Notes under the pieces: model-generated
Told to the model about the DNA's origin: nothing
Seen by the model: the letters and a program-made list of their open reading frames with translations, nothing else
The model's database searches: none
From: Lachnospiraceae bacterium
GTDB taxonomy: Bacteria > Bacillota > Clostridia > Lachnospirales > Lachnospiraceae
Reading direction: 5' to 3'
Assembly (NCBI GenBank): GCA_024403415.1
Contig: JAKSRY010000008.1
Location: 18,486-82,485 of the forward strand
DNA: 64,000 bases
Position numbers and translations under genes: made by a program
Part shown: positions 16,568 through 24,175 of the stretch, piece after piece
Layout of the letters: the number at the start of each line of letters is the position of its first letter
Numbering within the stretch: position 1 is the first letter of the stretch

Positions 16568-19230
16568 TATTCTTCTTGGACATTATGTCTTTCATTGAAA
16601 TCTTTGAAACATCTTGAAACTTCTGCGTGAAATTCGCGTGAGGATATTATGTGTCCTCCATTACCGAGAACCACAACCTGTTCAAGCCCATCCGAAGTGA
16701 TAACAGTTATATCATATTTTTTAGAATTGTCGTGAGCATATTTTTCGATATACCGGTCTGCGGTCTGAGCTTCTTTTGTATAGACTACGGTAATATTGTT
16801 AAAAGGAATTATTTCTGTGGAGTGTCCCTTGACTTTATAGGCATCATAGACAACCATTATTGGAATATCGACAATTGCCTGATAACTGCAGATAATATCA
16901 TTAAGTCGTCCTGCAGCACCATCCAGAGTGACACCGGCTATATCATTTAATTCATCCCATGCATGTATAAGATTGTACCCATCTATAAGTATATATTTTG
17001 GTTTTGAAGCAGTACCCTTATATTCTGTTTTAGTAGAAGCAGAGAGGTTCTGATTACGTCTGTATTCTCTCATTGAGGCTGAAATTCCTTTGAAAGAACC
17101 TTGCCTGCCTTTTTCGTTTGCATGAGTGGAAGCATGCAGAATGTTATCAATTTCTTCAAGTGAAATTGAAATGTCTGAAGATGATTCACGAAGTCGCCTT
17201 ATGCGATTCGCATTATTTATTTCTGTCTCCTCGAGTTTTGACGATAAGTCAGATATTTCCGAATAATCAGTACCAAGAGCTCCTTCTGAAGAGGCATATG
17301 AAATGTGCATATATTCCGGGACCGCATCCCAGGGAATAACCGTTCCGGCACCATGAGAGCAGAAGACGGACGAGGAAGGATTTCTGACATCAGCATCAGG
17401 ATCATAGTATGAACCAAGAAGAACCTCTTCTTCATTATGACAAAAATCATATCCTGCCAAAGTATAGGACAATTGTCCTAATCCTCTTGTATATGCATTA
17501 ACTTCCTTAATGTAACCATTCATGGTAGAAACGGGAGCTTTTCCACATAAAACAGTAAGATTATTGGAATTATCTGTTTCGGTTATCTCGCAACTTCCTG
17601 ATAACTGATTTATATCGGTCATAGCTCTTCCGACATATTCACTTGGAAGGATAAGTGTATAGTTATAATATGGTTCCAAAAGTCTGCAGGCACCAATTTC
17701 CCGAAGGGTCATAAGGCCCTGGCGGATAGATCTGTAAGTAGCCTGCCTGAAATCACCGCCTTCAGTGTGCTTGTTATGTGCACGACCGGATACAAGAGTA
17801 TATTTAATATCAGTTAATGGAGCACCGGTCAAAACACCTCTGTGTGAACGTTCCATGAGGTGGGTTAAAATCAGTCGCTGCCAGTTTTTTGCAAGCAAAT
17901 CTTCACTAATATTACATTCATATTGGATGCCGGAACCTGTTTCTAATGGTTCCATTTTTATATGTACTTCAGAATAATGTCTTAATGGCTCAAAATGACC
18001 AACGCCTTCAACCTGATGAGAGATTGTCTCTTTATAAACTACTTTGCCATCAGTGAATTTGACAGGAACATTATATTTTTCTCTGAGAGTACGCTGGAGA
18101 ACCTCTGCCTGAATATCACCCATGAGAGAAATCTGTATCTCTTTTGTCTGTTCATTAAAGCTGACATTAAGTGATGGATCTTCATCCTCGAGCTTTTTTA
18201 GTATATCAAGCACAGTGTTGTTATCAAAGTCACGCGTGAAATGAACCGCATAATTAAGTGCCGGAGTGAGAAAAGACGAGAGAGACTTTGAGGCATTTCC
18301 GAAAGTATCCTTAATATGTGTATCATTTAATCCGGCAACTATACATAAGTCACCGGCCTGAACGGAATTAACACTTGCATATTTGTCTCCGGAATATATT
18401 CTTATATCATTTACTTTTTCTTCCCCAATATAATCTTTTATATTTAAAGTCCCAGACATGATTTTAAGGTGGGTAAGCCTTTTGCCCAGCTCATCATATG
18501 AAATCTTATAGGAAAAGGCACCAAAAGGCCCATTGGGGTCATGAGAGATGACAGGAAGATATTTTTGAAGTCCGGAGGTAAATTCAATTATTCCTTCGTT
18601 TTTTAATGCAGATCCAAAGTAAACAGGAAAAAGCTCCCTGGTTTGGATTGAATCGGATATTTTATCAGCAGTAATAAATTCATTTTCAAGAAAATCGTTA
18701 AGAAAGTCTTCTTTTACTGTTGCAATGTTTTCATAAAAATCTTTTTGGTTATCCGCAGTAAAATCAATGGCATTGTCTGAAAAAACAGATTTTATACTTT
18801 TCAAAAGAACATTTTTATCGCAATCAGGCATATCCATCTTGTTAACAAATATAAAAACCGGAATATTATATCTTTTTAATAATGACCAAAGGGTTTTTGT
18901 ATGTGACTGAATTCCTGAACTGCCGCTTATAAGAAGAACAGCTATATCAAGGATAGGAAGGACTCTTTCCATTTCCGTAGAAAAATCTACATGACCCGGA
19001 GTGTCTACCAGTATAATTTCCTTGTCACCCAGATGGAAACGAGCATCTTTAGAATATATTGTTATTCCTCGTTCTTTTTCAAAAGAATCTGTATCAAGAA
19101 AGGTATCTTTTGAATCTACACGACCTATTTTTTTAATGGCACCGCTGTTATATAGAACACTTTCAGATAAAGTTGTTTTGCCGGTATCAACATGGGCAAC
19201 AAAACCCATGACAAGTTTATTATTATGCAT
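16564..19230 (-). CDS. TetM/EF-G-like translational GTPase fused to a YacP/Rae1 (NYN) nuclease domain
   Basis: An 888-residue fusion. Residues 1-650 are a ribosomal-protection-type GTPase: G1 AHVDTGKTT, G2 ERGITI, G3 DTPGH, G4 NKMD, G5 FGSAL, then domains II-V (DPSLNVSFNEQTKEIQIS of domain III and the GAPLTDIKYTLVSGRAH region of domain IV). A linker of about 90 residues (650-743), partly helical and basic, leads to a YacP-type NYN domain at about 744-888 with the acidic residues in YILIDGYNLIHAWDEL, VVYDAYKVKG, TADRYIE and VITSDGLEQ. YacP in Bacillus is Rae1, which cuts mRNA in the ribosomal A site. The ATG two codons inside the first TTG is chosen to match the TetM start. Tetracycline resistance is not implied. 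The pairing of domains is seen directly; the joint function is inferred. Confidence 0.9.
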   Translation of the reverse strand: MHNNKLVMGFVAHVDTGKTTLSESVLYNSGAIKKIGRVDSKDTFLDTDSFEKERGITIYSKDARFHLGDKEIILVDTPGHVDFSTEMERVLPILDIAVLLISGSSGIQSHTKTLWSLLKRYNIPVFIFVNKMDMPDCDKNVLLKSIKSVFSDNAIDFTADNQKDFYENIATVKEDFLNDFLENEFITADKISDSIQTRELFPVYFGSALKNEGIIEFTSGLQKYLPVISHDPNGPFGAFSYKISYDELGKRLTHLKIMSGTLNIKDYIGEEKVNDIRIYSGDKYASVNSVQAGDLCIVAGLNDTHIKDTFGNASKSLSSFLTPALNYAVHFTRDFDNNTVLDILKKLEDEDPSLNVSFNEQTKEIQISLMGDIQAEVLQRTLREKYNVPVKFTDGKVVYKETISHQVEGVGHFEPLRHYSEVHIKMEPLETGSGIQYECNISEDLLAKNWQRLILTHLMERSHRGVLTGAPLTDIKYTLVSGRAHNKHTEGGDFRQATYRSIRQGLMTLREIGACRLLEPYYNYTLILPSEYVGRAMTDINQLSGSCEITETDNSNNLTVLCGKAPVSTMNGYIKEVNAYTRGLGQLSYTLAGYDFCHNEEEVLLGSYYDPDADVRNPSSSVFCSHGAGTVIPWDAVPEYMHISYASSEGALGTDYSEISDLSSKLEETEINNANRIRRLRESSSDISISLEEIDNILHASTHANEKGRQGSFKGISASMREYRRNQNLSASTKTEYKGTASKPKYILIDGYNLIHAWDELNDIAGVTLDGAAGRLNDIICSYQAIVDIPIMVVYDAYKVKGHSTEIIPFNNITVVYTKEAQTADRYIEKYAHDNSKKYDITVITSDGLEQVVVLGNGGHIISSREFHAEVSRCFKDFNERHNVQEEY

Positions 19231-19305
19231 AAACAATTCTTTCTAATAATTAAAAATCAGATTAACAATTTTTATATTCTGCATTGATTTTGTATTGCTT
19301 TCTTA

Positions 19306-19334
19306 AGTATAACAAAATGGCAGACAGCTATCAA
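19306..19334 (-). promoter_or_regulatory. Sigma-A type promoter for the GTPase-Rae1 fusion gene
   Basis: On the minus strand TTGATA (19334-19329), a 17-base spacer and TATACT (19311-19306). The expected start near 19299 gives a leader of about 70 bases. Confidence 0.7.
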
Positions 19335-19405
19335 ATTTAGAAAAATAGTATAGGATAAATTAGTGTATGAAATTGTTGAAAATTGAAGTAAATTAGTGGT
19401 TTGAA

Positions 19406-19434
19406 TTGAAGTTTTTATTATAAAGTGATAGTAT
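19406..19434 (+). promoter_or_regulatory. Probable sigma-A promoter for the exported protein gene
   Basis: TTGAAG (19406-19411), a 17-base spacer and TAGTAT (19429-19434). The region between the two divergent genes (19231-19508) is AT-rich and shows nothing else recognisable. Confidence 0.55.
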
Positions 19435-19508
19435 AAACGTAATAGTGATAAGTAATACTCTTTTTACAGAAATTTGTGTATTTTGGATATTTATTAGTAG
19501 GTGGTAAA

Positions 19509-20135
19509 ATGAAAAATGTATTAAAATATGCGGTTGCAGTTATAATTATGTCTGCATTAATCATATGTCTTCCGGAATTGTCTTTTACAGCCAAGGCAGA
19601 TTCTTCTCCATCTGCAAATACTATTTCAGGAAACGAAGCATACAATGCTATGATTGCAGAGGGCTCAAAGCCTGAAAGAAGGACTGTATGTGGATTCAGA
19701 TCAGTAGTGCCGGGTTTATATTTTGAAAAGAAGGTTGCAGGAGTGGGATTCTATAATCTTCCGGGAACTAAAATTACTGATACCAAAGTTAAGGTCTATG
19801 ATGCTGATAATGTAAACTGCCCATATGCACTTGCAGTAGCTAATTATGTTGCCCTTACAGAAAAAAGAATCGTTGGTCCATGCATCAATGTAATGTTCAA
19901 TAAGATGAATGATCAGAAGGGTAATCTTAATGAAATATTTACAATGTGTATCGGTCTTCCCGAAGGGCTGAAGGTTGACGGAATTAAATATGGCGTTATA
20001 GCAGTTATGCCGGGCGGAGCATTTAAGTATATTGCTGACACAGGAATCCTTCCCGGAGCAGTAACAATACCATTAGAGAGTCTTAAAAATTATGATACTT
20101 CTTCAGTGTTCTTTGCTATTGTAATGAATGTGTAA
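19509..20135 (+). CDS. Exported protein of unknown function
   Basis: A 208-residue protein with a clear Sec signal peptide: basic MKNVLKYA, a hydrophobic core (about residues 8-25) and a likely cleavage after AKA (about residue 34). The mature part of about 175 residues has no lipobox, no membrane anchor and no sortase motif, so it is probably secreted or loosely surface-bound. Blocks such as NAMIAEGSKPERRTVCGFRS and VYDADNVNCPYALAVANYVA suggest a compact beta-rich domain with two or three cysteines; no family is recognised. The ATG follows AGGTGG by four bases, preferred over an upstream TTG that would put residues before the signal. It heads a same-strand group with two zinc-ribbon proteins. 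Confidence 0.8.
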   Translation: MKNVLKYAVAVIIMSALIICLPELSFTAKADSSPSANTISGNEAYNAMIAEGSKPERRTVCGFRSVVPGLYFEKKVAGVGFYNLPGTKITDTKVKVYDADNVNCPYALAVANYVALTEKRIVGPCINVMFNKMNDQKGNLNEIFTMCIGLPEGLKVDGIKYGVIAVMPGGAFKYIADTGILPGAVTIPLESLKNYDTSSVFFAIVMNV

Positions 20136-20205
20136 GAAGGGATGATTATAAGTTGAATTATGGCGTTTATAAAACGCATAATATATTTATTAGGAGGTTA
20201 TTAAA

Positions 20206-20871
20206 ATGATTTGTAAAAATTGTGGAACAGAGATGGGAAATAATGTTTTCTGCCCAAACTGTGGAGCTAAAGCAGAGGGCGCAGCACCACAGCAGGCGCC
20301 TTTTCAGCAGGCACCACAGCAGGCACCTTTTCAGCAGGCACCACAGCAGGCACCTTATCAGCAGATGCCACCGCAGGGAGGATATCAGCAGCCACCAGTA
20401 TATACTCCACAGCCTGCAGGACCACCTGCACATACCTTTAAGTCTAAAATCGGCGTTTCTACAGGTATGTTTCTTGGATTAATTTATTTAATCTTTTTAA
20501 TTGGTTCATCTTTAGGACCTGTAGTATGTTATATCCCTGCAGTTCTTATTGCTGGATATGTGCTTATTAAGGAAGAAGACAGATGGCTTAGAATCAATGC
20601 TCTTAAGGCAATTCTTGTTGTAGGTACAATTGATTTTGTTGTAGCAGTAATCAACTTTTTACCTCATTTTATTGTTGACTGGATTGATTATGGTTTTGTT
20701 AACGCATTTAGTCATCCATTTGGTGTAGGAGTATTTACCTCAGTAATCAACATCTTTACAACAGGTATTGATTTAGCTAAGGAAATTATTCTTATTATCT
20801 TAATTATTATGTCTCTTATGCATAAGTCACTTTTCAACGGTCTTGACAGAAAAATTGACAAGCACGTTTAA
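20206..20871 (+). CDS. Zinc-ribbon membrane protein with Gln/Pro-rich spacer
   Basis: A 221-residue protein. The N-terminal zinc ribbon is CKNCGTEMGNNVFCPNCG (two CxxC knuckles, residues 3-20). Next is a low-complexity spacer rich in Gln, Pro and Ala (about 24-75) that includes three copies of a nine-residue repeat. The C-terminal part has three to four membrane segments (about 88-122, 131-152 and 172-205) with a basic end. Such zinc-ribbon-plus-membrane proteins are common in Clostridia and have no agreed function; the ribbon should be cytoplasmic. AGGAGG lies eight bases before the ATG. A small palindrome GCGTTT-ATA-AAACGC (20163-20177) lies in the leader. Confidence 0.85.
   Translation: MICKNCGTEMGNNVFCPNCGAKAEGAAPQQAPFQQAPQQAPFQQAPQQAPYQQMPPQGGYQQPPVYTPQPAGPPAHTFKSKIGVSTGMFLGLIYLIFLIGSSLGPVVCYIPAVLIAGYVLIKEEDRWLRINALKAILVVGTIDFVVAVINFLPHFIVDWIDYGFVNAFSHPFGVGVFTSVINIFTTGIDLAKEIILIILIIMSLMHKSLFNGLDRKIDKHV
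20284..20364 (+). repeat. Three 27-bp in-frame tandem repeats
   Basis: Three consecutive units (20284-20310, 20311-20337, 20338-20364) each encode a nine-residue APQQAPFQQ-type unit, the last with Tyr for Phe. Differences are single bases (gcg/gca, ttt/tat). Such arrays change copy number by slippage without breaking the frame. Confidence 0.9.
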
Positions 20872-20912
20872 TTGCAGAATAAGTAGTATATTTAATTAAT
20901 AATATGTAATGC

Positions 20913-20951
20913 ATTCATCCGACAGTACTCTATTGGTATTGTCGGATGAAT
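20913..20951. other. Inverted repeat between the two zinc-ribbon genes
   Basis: Perfect 12-bp arms ATTCATCCGACA (20913-20924) and TGTCGGATGAAT (20940-20951) around a 15-base loop. No T run follows on either strand, so it is not a standard terminator; a processing site or leader hairpin is possible. Confidence 0.6.
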
Positions 20952-20988
20952 TGCGTAATCAGTATGAAATTATTAAAGGAGAAAACAC

Positions 20989-22617
20989 ATGTACTGTACA
21001 AAATGTGGTACTCAAATTGATGGAAAATTCTGTTATATCTGTGGAACAAAGATTGACGATGCGGATAATGTAGCGAATGCAAAAACTGCAAAAGATAATT
21101 CAGATGTATCTGCAAATGTAACTTCTTCAATCACTAAAATTGATGAAGATAATCCGGATAATACTTCAACCAATGGACAAACAACTGATAAAAGTGCAAG
21201 GGATACCACATCCACCATGCCAACAGCAGGTGGAGCAGTAAATGCTGAGTCAAATGCTGAAGATGACGCTGAAGGTACCACTCCGGATGAAAATGATCTT
21301 GAAGGAAAAGCTTATCTTAAAAGTAAGCTTAAGGAAATAGTAGCATTATTAAAGAAACCAAAGGTTCTCCTTATTACAATAGGAGCGTTTCTTGCTATTG
21401 TTATCGTTTCTCTTTTAATAATTTTTTACAAGCCATCCATTAAACTTGACAAATATGTTCAATGTAAGTTTTCCGGTTATGATTTAGTCGGCAGTGCAAA
21501 AATTGTATTTGATTATGATGCTTTTAACGAAGAATACAAAGAGACCATTGCTAAGCATATTGATGAATCAGAACTGAAAAAGAAGTTTGAGACTGAAAAT
21601 AAAGATTCAGATAAAGACACTGCAGCCGAGGTGGAATTTTTAAAGTTTAAGGAAGACTGTGCAAGAGAACTCCTTAGATATATTGCAGGCAGTCTGGATA
21701 AAACAGAATATTTAAGCAATGGAGATGAAATTGTCTATGAGTGGAAGATTGATGAAGAGTTTATAGATGACTGTTTCGATATTAAACTTAAATATGATGA
21801 AGACGGAATTAAATTTGAGGTCGAAGGTCTCAAAGAGGTTTCTTCTTTCAATCCTTTTGAAGGAGTAGAACTTGTATTTAAGGGAGTGGCTCCGGAAGGA
21901 AGAGCTTCATTTAAGTTTAATAATAATATCCCTGAATTATATGCATTAAACTATGCACTTGATGTTTCAGAAGACCTTAGTAATGGAGATGTCATTACGG
22001 CAACGGTTACTATAAGTGGTTCACCGACCAATTTCGTTGAAGAATTTGGCAGAGCACCATCACCATGTACGAAGAGTTTTACGGTAAACAGTCTTGAAAA
22101 TGTTGTTGAATCAATGAATAATGCGCCAAAGGCTTTGATTGATGAAATTGACAGGAAAGCTGTGAAGAGAATTAATGATGATATGATGGCATATCTTCCG
22201 GGAAATCAGCAGGTGGTCGACGTGGCTTATCTTGGTAATGTTTTCCTGAATAAGAAAAAGGACAGTGATAGTGATGGAAGCAAAACCATATGCTTTATGG
22301 TATATGAACTTACAATATCATCTTCATTGAAAACCGACGAAGAAGGCTGGGTTAAAGATGAATCGAAGGTCTACACCTATGTTCAGTTTAATGATCTGTC
22401 ATATAAAGATAATGGTGGTATTCAGATTAGTGTCGGGGAGACTAAAGTTCCCAATGAGACATTTGAAATTGATTCCAAATATAAAGATCCAGACAGATGG
22501 TTTGGCGGAAAATATGAATTAAAATTCAAGGGATATGAGAAGGCAGAAAGTATATATGATAATGTTATCAAAGCTTTCTATGATGACTATGATTACGAGG
22601 AGAACCTTAATAAATAA
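20989..22617 (+). CDS. Zinc-ribbon protein with one membrane segment and large extracytoplasmic domain
   Basis: A 542-residue protein that begins with a zinc ribbon (CTKCGTQIDGKFCYICG, residues 3-19). A Ser/Thr/Asp-rich acidic spacer (about 20-105) is followed by a Lys-rich stretch and one membrane segment at about 128-148 (VLLITIGAFLAIVIVSLLII). The remaining 390 residues would lie outside the cell and are acidic and beta-rich, with repeated FKFNNN/ELYALNYALDVSEDLSNGD-like strands. The topology matches zinc-ribbon proteins of Bacillus and Clostridia with extracytoplasmic DUF domains; I do not recognise the domain. AAAGGAG precedes the ATG. A close partner, the preceding zinc-ribbon gene, lies 117 bases away. 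Confidence 0.82.
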   Translation: MYCTKCGTQIDGKFCYICGTKIDDADNVANAKTAKDNSDVSANVTSSITKIDEDNPDNTSTNGQTTDKSARDTTSTMPTAGGAVNAESNAEDDAEGTTPDENDLEGKAYLKSKLKEIVALLKKPKVLLITIGAFLAIVIVSLLIIFYKPSIKLDKYVQCKFSGYDLVGSAKIVFDYDAFNEEYKETIAKHIDESELKKKFETENKDSDKDTAAEVEFLKFKEDCARELLRYIAGSLDKTEYLSNGDEIVYEWKIDEEFIDDCFDIKLKYDEDGIKFEVEGLKEVSSFNPFEGVELVFKGVAPEGRASFKFNNNIPELYALNYALDVSEDLSNGDVITATVTISGSPTNFVEEFGRAPSPCTKSFTVNSLENVVESMNNAPKALIDEIDRKAVKRINDDMMAYLPGNQQVVDVAYLGNVFLNKKKDSDSDGSKTICFMVYELTISSSLKTDEEGWVKDESKVYTYVQFNDLSYKDNGGIQISVGETKVPNETFEIDSKYKDPDRWFGGKYELKFKGYEKAESIYDNVIKAFYDDYDYEENLNK

Positions 22618-22632
22618 CGGAGTTTTTTATTT

Positions 22633-24066
22633 ATGAAAACATATATGGACTATTTTGAACAACTGTGTAAAATTCCGCATGGATCAGGAAATACAAAAAG
22701 AATCAGCGATTTTTTGAAAAAGTTTGCCGAAGAAAGAAATCTTTATAGTCGACAGGATGCCATGAACAATGTTGTCATTATTAAAGAAGCCAGTCAGGGA
22801 TATGAAAATCATGAACCGGTTATTCTGCAGGGACATATGGACATGGTTGCTGTAAAAACTTCTAAATGCAATAAAAACATGCAGGAAGAAGGCCTGGATC
22901 TGTTTGTAGAAGATAACTGTCTAAAAGCTCGAAATACTTCTCTTGGCGGAGATGATGGGATTGCTGTTGCCTATATTATGGCTATTATGGATTCGGATGT
23001 TAAAGCGCCGAGGATAGAAGCTGTTATCACTGTTGACGAAGAAGTTGGTATGCTTGGTGCAAGCGGTATCGAAGTGAATGATATAACTGCTAAGAGAATG
23101 ATAAATATTGACCAGGAAGAAGAGGGCGTTTTTGTTGTAAGCTGTGCCGGTGGTGCGGGCATTGATTTTAATATTCCTGTCAGAAGAAAAGAGCAGGAAG
23201 GTCACGTATTCAGAATTGAACTATCAGGCTTAAAAGGTGGTCATTCAGGCGTTGATATTAATAAAAACAGAGGAAATGCCATTAAACTTATGGCAGAAGT
23301 TCTATCAGAAATATATAAAGAGACAGGTTTTTCTCTTATCTCATTTGATGGTGGTGATGCAGATAATGCCATTCCTAACAGAGTAACTTCTGAAATAATG
23401 GTAATTAACGGTTCTGCAAGTGAATGTAATGATATTAATGAAAAAATCAAAGAAATGCTTGATGGAAGAAGGGTATTTCTTGATGATGGAATAAACACAG
23501 ATGAAGGAATATTTAGTGTTTGCTCTATAGGATATGAAAAAAGATCTGTGTTTGATAAAAAATCAACAGAATGCCTCCTGGCCTTACTAAACAGACATAG
23601 GTACGGAATTGTTGCCATGGATGAAGCTAATCCTGATTTTGTAAAAACATCACTCAATCCCGGTAAGATAACCACTACTGAAAACGAAGTGGTTCTGCTT
23701 TCGTCAGTTAGAAGCAGTAATTCAGCCGAAAAACAGAATCTAATAGAAGAATTATGTGATTTAGCTAAAGAACTTGAGATAGATTACAAAGTAAGTGGTG
23801 TTTATGACGGATGGGATTATGATCCAGATTCCAAACTTAGAGAACTAATGGTTTCTGCTTATGAAGATATGTTCAATAAGAAACCTGAGCTGGAAGCAAT
23901 TCATGCCGGTCTCGAGTGCGGAGTGTTTGCATCAAAAATAGAAGGTCTTGACTGTATATCGATTGGTCCTGATATTATTAATATTCATAGTGTAAATGAG
24001 TATTTGCCGATTGATTCAGCTCAAAGAACCTATGAATACTTATTAAAAGTACTTGAAATATTGTGA
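22633..24066 (+). CDS. pepD: Cytosolic dipeptidase PepD (aminoacyl-histidine dipeptidase, M20 family)
   Basis: A 477-residue zinc metallopeptidase that hydrolyses dipeptides, including Xaa-His, in the cytoplasm. The start YFEQLCKIPHGSGNTKRISD is typical of PepD. Metal ligands are visible: His68 in LQGHMDMV, Asp107 in GGDDGIAVAY, Glu136-Glu137 in DEEVGM and the C-terminal HAGLECG histidine. The length matches the family and both catalytic and dimerisation parts are present. An ACGGAG site lies upstream. It starts 15 bases after the zinc-ribbon gene and ends in a strong terminator, so it may be read from the same transcript. Confidence 0.94.
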   Translation: MKTYMDYFEQLCKIPHGSGNTKRISDFLKKFAEERNLYSRQDAMNNVVIIKEASQGYENHEPVILQGHMDMVAVKTSKCNKNMQEEGLDLFVEDNCLKARNTSLGGDDGIAVAYIMAIMDSDVKAPRIEAVITVDEEVGMLGASGIEVNDITAKRMINIDQEEEGVFVVSCAGGAGIDFNIPVRRKEQEGHVFRIELSGLKGGHSGVDINKNRGNAIKLMAEVLSEIYKETGFSLISFDGGDADNAIPNRVTSEIMVINGSASECNDINEKIKEMLDGRRVFLDDGINTDEGIFSVCSIGYEKRSVFDKKSTECLLALLNRHRYGIVAMDEANPDFVKTSLNPGKITTTENEVVLLSSVRSSNSAEKQNLIEELCDLAKELEIDYKVSGVYDGWDYDPDSKLRELMVSAYEDMFNKKPELEAIHAGLECGVFASKIEGLDCISIGPDIINIHSVNEYLPIDSAQRTYEYLLKVLEIL

Positions 24067-24076
24067 TTTTTCACAC

Positions 24077-24102
24077 AAAAAGCCCTGTTAAGGGCTTTTT
24101 TT
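24077..24102 (+). terminator. Rho-independent terminator after pepD
   Basis: Stem AAAAAGCCCT/AGGGCTTTTT with a GTTA loop, continuing into further T. Confidence 0.92.
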
Positions 24103-24103
24103 C

Positions 24104-24132
24104 TTGTCTTATGCAGGACTCTTTAGTACAAT
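24104..24132 (+). promoter_or_regulatory. Probable sigma-A promoter of putP
   Basis: TTGTCT (24104-24109), a 17-base spacer and TACAAT (24127-24132), placed directly after the pepD terminator and about 40 bases before the putP start. Confidence 0.6.
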
Positions 24133-24175
24133 AAAGCAGTATTGTGTTATTAAATCAAAGTGAGGAGAGAGAAAA

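Noticed and set aside
16564-19230. True tetracycline resistance gene tet(M)-like
   Set aside because: The GTPase part is only family-level similar, carries a nuclease extension and sits among housekeeping genes with no mobile element; resistance should not be inferred.
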